12,530 nucleotides of DNA from JAKBCQ01 sp021807585 (GTDB lineage: Bacteria; Planctomycetota; Planctomycetia; Isosphaerales; Isosphaeraceae). Positions 7,772 through 12,530 of this stretch are shown piece by piece. The DNA lies in the NCBI GenBank assembly GCA_027325115.1, contig DAHWFG010000401.1:1-12530 (forward strand), in the 5' to 3' direction. The notes below the pieces were generated by a model that was given only the letters and a program-made list of their open reading frames with translations, was not told the DNA's origin and did not search any database. Position 1 is the stretch's first letter. Every line of letters begins with the position of its first letter. The translations under genes and the position numbers were made by a program.

Positions 7772-8017
7772 AGCGATCGGCCCCGACAAGGGTACGGGAA
7801 TCGGATCGCCGAATCGAAGTTGGGACATTCCGCCGAGGCGAGGTCGGCGCTCGAATCGGCCGAACCCTTATTGGCCGCGGGTCGAGCCGGGATGAAAGCC
7901 GGCGTGAATCTCTGGTTGGGCGCCTGGAACGTCTGGCTCCGCGCCGAAATCGTCTTCCCTGAAGCCGAGAGGCTGATCCTCGACGCCGATTTTCCCGCCG
8001 ATCCGTTTCAGCGTTAA
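7772..8017 (+). pseudogene. C-terminal fragment resembling a planctomycete Ser/Thr kinase or TPR protein
   Basis: In a different plus-strand frame, open from 7772 after a TGA at 7769-7771, the sequence reads about 81 codons to a TAA at 8015-8017. Its protein-like part starts near LGHSAEARSALESAEP, a TPR-type helix, and ends WLRAEIVFPEAERLILDADF followed by PADPFQR. To my memory, C-terminal tails with LGH-EAR and EAE-LI-D-DFPADPF patterns occur at the ends of kinase-TPR proteins in Isosphaeraceae, which are often encoded directly after an ECF sigma factor. No start codon with a ribosome site, no kinase domain and no complete TPR array are present. It is best read as the 3' end of a gene whose body was deleted. 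Confidence 0.5.
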
Positions 8018-8164
8018 AAATCGAGCCCGCGGAGCGCGATCGTTTTCGACCCGGGACGCCGTCGGCGCGGGAAGATGAAAAACGAATCGTCATCAACTTA
8101 TCTGAAGTCGTTTCCAACGCTCGCCGACTCGTCGACGTCGATCGAAAAAACGATCGTTCTCAAT

Positions 8165-10546
8165 TCACCGCGAAGAGAAATCACGATCCAGATACCCGCC
8201 GATCGTTTCGGGATCGGTGAATTGTGGTGTGAGCATAACCTTGCGCAACGCGTCGGGCCGGCGGACGATCAATTCGACCGCCTCGACGAACGATTCGGGA
8301 CGCGTCAAAAGCACCACATGCGCCAGCCGCGCGTTCGGCGTCCCCTCCCAGCGCGAAATCTCGTCAAAAAGTTTTCGCGCGTTGGGATCTTCATCAACGG
8401 GCTTTTTATCGACGATCGCCCGCGCCGCGGCGCGCAAACTCGAAGGATCGTCGCGGCCCCATTTCAACAGCGCCTCGTTGATCCCGAGCGGCGGAGCGAG
8501 ATGAACACCCGTCTTCTTCGATCCGCCTCGAACGCCCGTCTCATAACCCAAAAATCGCGCCAAACCCGGATATCGCGCTAAAAATCGGAGCGAATCGGGA
8601 GGTCGAACGACGCGCCTGGGAACGCCGGGACGATCGAGCAACAATTGAAGCGCCGACGCGCGAGAGACCGCGACGGGATCGACGATCGAAAAGACCCGCA
8701 AACCGTCGAGCTGTTTCGGCCGAAGCGCATACGCGGGCTTCATCACGAACAACAACCGCGTGAGCGCCGTCGTCTTCGAATCCTGTGTTAAAAGCCACAT
8801 ATAAGGGGGTGGTTCCCCCTCGCGATAATTTAAATAAAAACTTTTATCCAACACGCCGAGCGATTGCAGCTCGATAAAAGTCGGCGGCTGGGAAAGATCG
8901 CTCGAATACGAGATCGAAGCCCCCTTCGGCAACGTCGCGTTCACCTCGGCGATCGCCTTGTCGTTGAAAGCGTCGTACCAGTACGAAAGCTCGAATCCCC
9001 GCCGCCAAGCTCCGCGCGGCCCTCCAATCAATTCATTATAATACGATAACTCATACGGATGTATCTTGATTAATCCGATCGCCGCGGGAGCGAGCGTCGC
9101 GAGCGCGACCAAAACCGACGAACCGAGCTCGAACGATCGCCCCGAAACCGCGCGCGCGATCCGATCGATCGCGTCCGCCGCGAGCGAAGCCCCAAGGCCC
9201 GCGAACGCCGCCAAAAAAAAGAACGTCGGCAAAAACAGCCGCACGCCGTCGTGCGCCGGGGTCGGAAACATCCGGATCACGGGCAATATTAAGAGATGTA
9301 AAAGAAAATAAATCGGCAATCGATCTCCGCGATAAAGCCGGAACCAGGGTGACAAAGCGAGACCGATCGCCGCCGCGATCAAAATCGAAGCCGGAACCGT
9401 GATCGCCGTCAACACGAACGCGTTATGCCACGGCAAACAATATTCATAAATCTGACCAAAATACATAATTTGGATATCGGGCAACGCGCCTTGTCGTCCT
9501 GAACTAATCATATAATAATGGGTAAGCCTGGGAATCGTATCGCGCCACCACGCGGGATTTCCCAGCCAGCCGATCAAAGGCGCGAACGCCAAAATCGCGG
9601 TCCAGATCTCGAGCCCAGGACGCTCGACGCCGAGAATCGCGTTTCCCCGAAAGACTCGATAAAACGCGCGACGAACCAGCCATATCAAAACAGGTAACGC
9701 GAGAATCCAACCCGACAACGAAGTTTGAATCTGAAACGTGAACAAATCTATATGATTCGGCGACGGAAACCTCGACTTGAGCCGAAGGATCTCGGCGAAG
9801 GCGATCGCGCTCGGCGACGCGACCAGAAAGGTCGTAACCACTCCGTCGATCCAAGTCGCCAAACCGCCCCGCCGAAAAAAAGTCCCCGGAATCCGCGCGA
9901 TAATCAGCCACAGTACCAGAGGGATCGCAACCGCGATCGCCGACATCTTCTCGACAAACGCCAAACCGATCAAAATGCCCGTCAAAACTCGATATAAACC
10001 GCTCTTCGGTTCATACAACCCCTTCCAAAACGCGATCGAGGTCGCGGCCCATAAAAAAAGACCCGGGATGTCGGTCGCGGCGAGATGACCGTCGGCGTAA
10101 ACGCGAGGCGTGAACAACAGAGCCCCCGCCGCGATCAAACCCGACCGAATCCCGTACCGTCGAGCGATAAAACTGAATAAAATTGTGATTGTGAGCACAT
10201 ATTCAAATACCGATGCCATCCGACGCGCCGGGATATCCTTCATGAACCCGCCGAAGATCTCGTACGTGAGGAGATTGAGCTGACCCGCGAGCGGCGGGTG
10301 AAAGTTGATTCCGTATCGGCCGTAAGGCCAGTAATAGAGGAGCGTTTTGGAATCGAACAGGTCGGCGATTTCGGCTCGATCGCGCGCGCGAACGAGTCTG
10401 CCCCACCACTGCTCGGAAAAAATCTGGCTATATCGATACGAAGGCTCGTCCCACGTGAGACCGAAGTCCCCCGTCGTCGGCGCCGTCGCCGCGAGCGCGC
10501 CGAGAAACACCAGAACGCATGCGAGCCGAAACCGGCGATCGGTCAT
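8165..10546 (-). CDS. GT39/ArnT-like membrane glycosyltransferase (793 residues)
   Basis: This is a multi-pass inner-membrane protein of the GT-C fold, likely moving a sugar from a polyprenyl-phosphate donor to a protein, lipid or glycan on the outer face of the membrane. After a first membrane segment (about 7-24) comes WDEPSYR with D33-E34, the acidic pair of the first periplasmic loop expected to be catalytic in GT39 enzymes, then NFHPPLAG at 81-88. At least eight more hydrophobic segments follow, with HDGVRLFLP at 432-440 between them. The C-terminal 250 or so residues are soluble, beginning near the SYYNELIGG and FELSYWYDAF motifs. I chose the ATG at 10546 because it overlaps the upstream stop as ATGA, a sign of translational coupling; an ATG at 10597 would add 17 residues. 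It shares motifs in the same order with the upstream neighbour, so they are paralogues. Acceptor and sugar are unknown. Confidence 0.85.
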   Translation of the reverse strand: MTDRRFRLACVLVFLGALAATAPTTGDFGLTWDEPSYRYSQIFSEQWWGRLVRARDRAEIADLFDSKTLLYYWPYGRYGINFHPPLAGQLNLLTYEIFGGFMKDIPARRMASVFEYVLTITILFSFIARRYGIRSGLIAAGALLFTPRVYADGHLAATDIPGLFLWAATSIAFWKGLYEPKSGLYRVLTGILIGLAFVEKMSAIAVAIPLVLWLIIARIPGTFFRRGGLATWIDGVVTTFLVASPSAIAFAEILRLKSRFPSPNHIDLFTFQIQTSLSGWILALPVLIWLVRRAFYRVFRGNAILGVERPGLEIWTAILAFAPLIGWLGNPAWWRDTIPRLTHYYMISSGRQGALPDIQIMYFGQIYEYCLPWHNAFVLTAITVPASILIAAAIGLALSPWFRLYRGDRLPIYFLLHLLILPVIRMFPTPAHDGVRLFLPTFFFLAAFAGLGASLAADAIDRIARAVSGRSFELGSSVLVALATLAPAAIGLIKIHPYELSYYNELIGGPRGAWRRGFELSYWYDAFNDKAIAEVNATLPKGASISYSSDLSQPPTFIELQSLGVLDKSFYLNYREGEPPPYMWLLTQDSKTTALTRLLFVMKPAYALRPKQLDGLRVFSIVDPVAVSRASALQLLLDRPGVPRRVVRPPDSLRFLARYPGLARFLGYETGVRGGSKKTGVHLAPPLGINEALLKWGRDDPSSLRAAARAIVDKKPVDEDPNARKLFDEISRWEGTPNARLAHVVLLTRPESFVEAVELIVRRPDALRKVMLTPQFTDPETIGGYLDRDFSSR

Positions 10547-12327
10547 TGGAGGGGTGAATCGCTCGGTTTGAGACGCGAATTCCGCGGTTGTCGCCACGCC
10601 TCAACCTCGGCGTAAGGGAAGATCCAAAGGAGCGGAACGCCCCATTTCCTTTCAACATACCGGGGTTCGGCTCGAGCGAGCAAGTATCGATCGAGATCGC
10701 TTAACGACCCGGGCCGATTCTGCACCACATACCACGCGAACCGACCCCGATCGGTCGGTAAACACGCGGGACGCAACCGCCCCGTCATCCTTAAATAAAG
10801 CCACGACGTGGGATACGAGGCGAACCGCACCTTCGCGCCTTCGGGTGTTTCTTTGTTAATCCAATCGATCGCGTCGTTCGATAACGAATCCCAATAATAT
10901 GTCGGTTCCATGCCGAGCTTCGTCGCTCCCGCAAGCCCGCCCACCAGGGGGCTATAATACGAAAGCGGAACGGGCTCCAAAAGCGCGATCCCCGCCGCGC
11001 CCTCAAGCGCCGCCAGGGCCACGACAACCGTCGCGGCGCGGACGCCGATCCACTCGTTGAGCTTCATCGCGCCCCAACCCGCGACGAGCGCCAGCGATCC
11101 GAACGCGGGGAGAAATTGGCGGACGCCGTCGTGCCCCGGAGTGTGCGGCAGGGCGCGGAGGATCAGCATCATCATCCAGCCGCCCGCCGCGAGCGCCGCC
11201 GCTCCATCTCGAAACGGTCGCTTTAAGACACCCCAAAACCCGCAACACGCGAGCGCCAAAATCCCCGCGGGGGTGACGAACGCCGTCCAAACGAGCGTGT
11301 TCGTCCACGGTAAAGATTCTTTCGGAGTGATATAAATTCTTCCTAAATACATCGTCGCGATCGGGATCGTTCGGGCTCGCGTCGCGTTCGATCGAAAAAA
11401 CCGCGCAACGCCGTCCCACGGATCGAACCACCACGGCGGGTTGATCGCGACGACGACCCCGACCGCGACCGCACACCCGATCGCGAGCGTGATCAACCCC
11501 CGACGGCTCCAAAACGCAACCGTCCACGCCGCGAAAAGCGCCGGAAGCGTCCAGCCCGTCAGCTTCGTCCCCATCGCCGCGCCCAAAACAAGTCCAAATA
11601 AAACAACATAAAGCCATTTAGGTAAATTACGATTCGAAGTCTTGGTGGATTCTTGTTCTTGGATTTCATGCTTTTCAACCGCGAGCGTGAAAACGAGGAT
11701 CGCGACGATCCAGAGGCTTGAGAGCAAGCCGTCGTACGCGGCGTAACGCACCTCGGCGAAAAGCCTGGGCTGGCAAACCCAGGCTGCGCACGCGGTCGCT
11801 CCAGCGAGAATTCCCCACCGCCGCGCCAGGATCGCCAAAATCAGCCCCGCGGTCGCGCTGAAGAACAAAATCGGTCCCAGCCGGGCTCGTTCGAGCGGAG
11901 CGCGACCGGGGGTGAGAACGTCTCCCACAAGCCCGACGAGCGCGTAAAACGGCGGATGCCCGTGCGGCTCTTCACGCGCGAACGGCCAAAACCAACGGAC
12001 GACGTCGCGGTCGAAAAACCGCGATCGCTCCGATAATCGCTCGCGAGCCGGAGGAGGGGTCGAATCTTGAACCAAAAATTCAAGCTTGGGATTCCATGTT
12101 CGCGCGAATGTTTTTGGATCGAAGACGCCGCGAATCCACGCTCGAACCCGCGCCTCTCTCCCCAGCGTGTAACCCTCGTCCCAACCGATCGCCGAACGAG
12201 GCTCCAAAACGAGTAAAACCGTCGCGATCAAAACCGCGACCAAAAACCCCAATCCTCGAAGAATCCAGGGGTTTCGCCCGGCGTAAGCGACTTCGAGGGA
12301 AGCCCCGACGGGATCATTCGCCGACAT
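10543..12327 (-). CDS. GT39/ArnT-like membrane glycosyltransferase (594 residues)
   Basis: This is the upstream member of the paralogous pair. One membrane segment (about 22-41) precedes WDEGYT with D50-E51, the expected catalytic acidic pair. HGHPPFYA at 122-129 matches the HPP motif of the neighbour. Several hydrophobic segments follow, then MYLGRIY, SLPWTNTLVWTAFVTPAGIL and HDGVRQFLP (from H399), each with a counterpart in the downstream protein. LSYYSPLVGG and EPTYYWDSLSNDAI match its SYYNELIGG and FELSYWYDAF segments. The C-terminal soluble part is short, so it lacks most of the 200-residue extension of the neighbour. It starts 31 bases after the Gly-rich repeat gene, with no strong Shine-Dalgarno site visible. 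The stop is shared with the downstream start (ATGA). It probably acts with the downstream enzyme in envelope glycosylation, but substrate is unknown. Confidence 0.85.
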   Translation of the reverse strand: MSANDPVGASLEVAYAGRNPWILRGLGFLVAVLIATVLLVLEPRSAIGWDEGYTLGREARVRAWIRGVFDPKTFARTWNPKLEFLVQDSTPPPARERLSERSRFFDRDVVRWFWPFAREEPHGHPPFYALVGLVGDVLTPGRAPLERARLGPILFFSATAGLILAILARRWGILAGATACAAWVCQPRLFAEVRYAAYDGLLSSLWIVAILVFTLAVEKHEIQEQESTKTSNRNLPKWLYVVLFGLVLGAAMGTKLTGWTLPALFAAWTVAFWSRRGLITLAIGCAVAVGVVVAINPPWWFDPWDGVARFFRSNATRARTIPIATMYLGRIYITPKESLPWTNTLVWTAFVTPAGILALACCGFWGVLKRPFRDGAAALAAGGWMMMLILRALPHTPGHDGVRQFLPAFGSLALVAGWGAMKLNEWIGVRAATVVVALAALEGAAGIALLEPVPLSYYSPLVGGLAGATKLGMEPTYYWDSLSNDAIDWINKETPEGAKVRFASYPTSWLYLRMTGRLRPACLPTDRGRFAWYVVQNRPGSLSDLDRYLLARAEPRYVERKWGVPLLWIFPYAEVEAWRQPRNSRLKPSDSPLQ

Positions 12328-12358
12328 GATTCATAACATTACGTGATAACTTCATAGC

Positions 12359-12530
12359 TTACCTGCGCCCGCCCCCTCCGCCGCCGTGGAACCCGCCGCC
12401 CCCCATCGAAGGCATATGAAACCCGCCGCCGCCCATCGACGGCATATGGAACCCGCCTCCACCCATCGAGGGCATATAAAAGCCGCCCCCGCCCATCGAA
12501 GGATTCCTAAACCCACCGCCGCCCATCGAC
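12359..12530 (-). CDS. 3' end of a Gly-rich repeat protein, cut by the window edge
   Basis: The final 56 complete codons, ending TAA at 12359-12361, encode five tandem 10-residue units of the form SMGGGGFxMP, with the variable position filled by R, Y or H, followed by a Gly run and RR. The frame is shown to be real by the synonymous variation between units: Gly codons differ from copy to copy while the Ser-Met-Gly4-Phe core stays the same. Low-complexity Gly-rich tails like this occur in secreted or membrane-attached envelope proteins; the rest of the protein lies outside the window, so no family can be given. It is 31 bases upstream of the first GT39 gene in the same orientation and may be cotranscribed with it. 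Confidence 0.75.
   Translation of the reverse strand, partial: SMGGGGFRNPSMGGGGFYMPSMGGGGFHMPSMGGGGFHMPSMGGGGFHGGGGGGRR
12380..12529 (-). repeat. Five tandem 30-base coding repeats
   Basis: Units of exactly 30 bases encode SMGGGGFRNP, SMGGGGFYMP, SMGGGGFHMP (twice) and SMGGGGFHGG. On the plus strand each shows as a variant of CCCATCGA followed by GGCATAT and a run of Gly anticodons. More copies may lie beyond the edge. Copies differ mainly at third codon positions, which suggests selection on the protein. Confidence 0.85.

Noticed and set aside
8139..8156. CGATCG, six A, CGATCG hairpin just after the downstream GT39 stop, considered as a terminator
   Set aside because: The stem is only six pairs, the T run is in the loop rather than after the stem, and CGATCG is abundant throughout the window.
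7185..8164. Search for an insertion sequence or integrase that could explain the gene fragments
   Set aside because: No terminal inverted repeats, target-site duplications or transposase motifs were seen.
10547..10597. Upstream ATG at 10597 as start of the 793-residue GT39 protein
   Set aside because: It would add 17 residues without membrane or motif content and extend the overlap to 55 bases; the ATGA junction at 10543-10546 is a more typical coupled start.
12380..12529. Regular 30-base repeats considered as a CRISPR array
   Set aside because: The units are contiguous with no unique spacers, and they keep one reading frame with synonymous changes, so they are protein-coding.

Overview
This GC-rich window looks like planctomycete chromosome, most plausibly from the Isosphaeraceae or a close relative. 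That placement is an inference. It rests on a PEP-CTERM surface protein, an L-rhamnose utilisation cluster with a very large exported GH78 rhamnosidase, two multi-pass GT39-type membrane glycosyltransferases, and fragments that resemble the ECF sigma factor and Ser/Thr kinase-TPR pairs common in that group. No rRNA, tRNA, CRISPR array or intact mobile element was seen. All intact genes are on the minus strand. The only plus-strand coding signal is a pair of gene fragments near 7.65-8.0 kb.

Layout in transcription order, right to left. (1) 12359-12530 is the 3' end of a protein made of five tandem 10-residue SMGGGGFxMP repeats. (2) 10543-12327 and 8165-10546 are two paralogous GT39/ArnT-like membrane proteins joined by a 4-base ATGA overlap. 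(3) 7185-8164 holds no intact gene. It contains an ECF sigma-factor N-terminus abruptly followed by a kinase/TPR-like C-terminus in another frame, a possible minus-strand 3' gene remnant, and an AT-rich promoter region. (4) 6342-7184 is a PEP-CTERM exported protein with a clear Shine-Dalgarno sequence. (5) 4749-6023 (rhaA), 3523-4701 (rhaT) and 145-3510 (GH78 alpha-L-rhamnosidase) are tightly spaced and probably one operon. A further gene may begin at position 61 and run off the left edge.

The rhamnose genes form a coherent path. The exported rhamnosidase releases L-rhamnose from glycans, RhaT imports it with protons, and RhaA isomerises it to L-rhamnulose. The kinase and aldolase steps are not in the window. 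The GT39 pair and the Gly-rich repeat protein look like a separate envelope or glycosylation unit.

No clearly new system was found. The observations most worth a second look are the sigma/kinase deletion scar, the SMGGGGFxMP repeat protein beside the GT39 pair, the strong excess of the palindrome CGATCG across the window, and the fused-looking remnants between operons.
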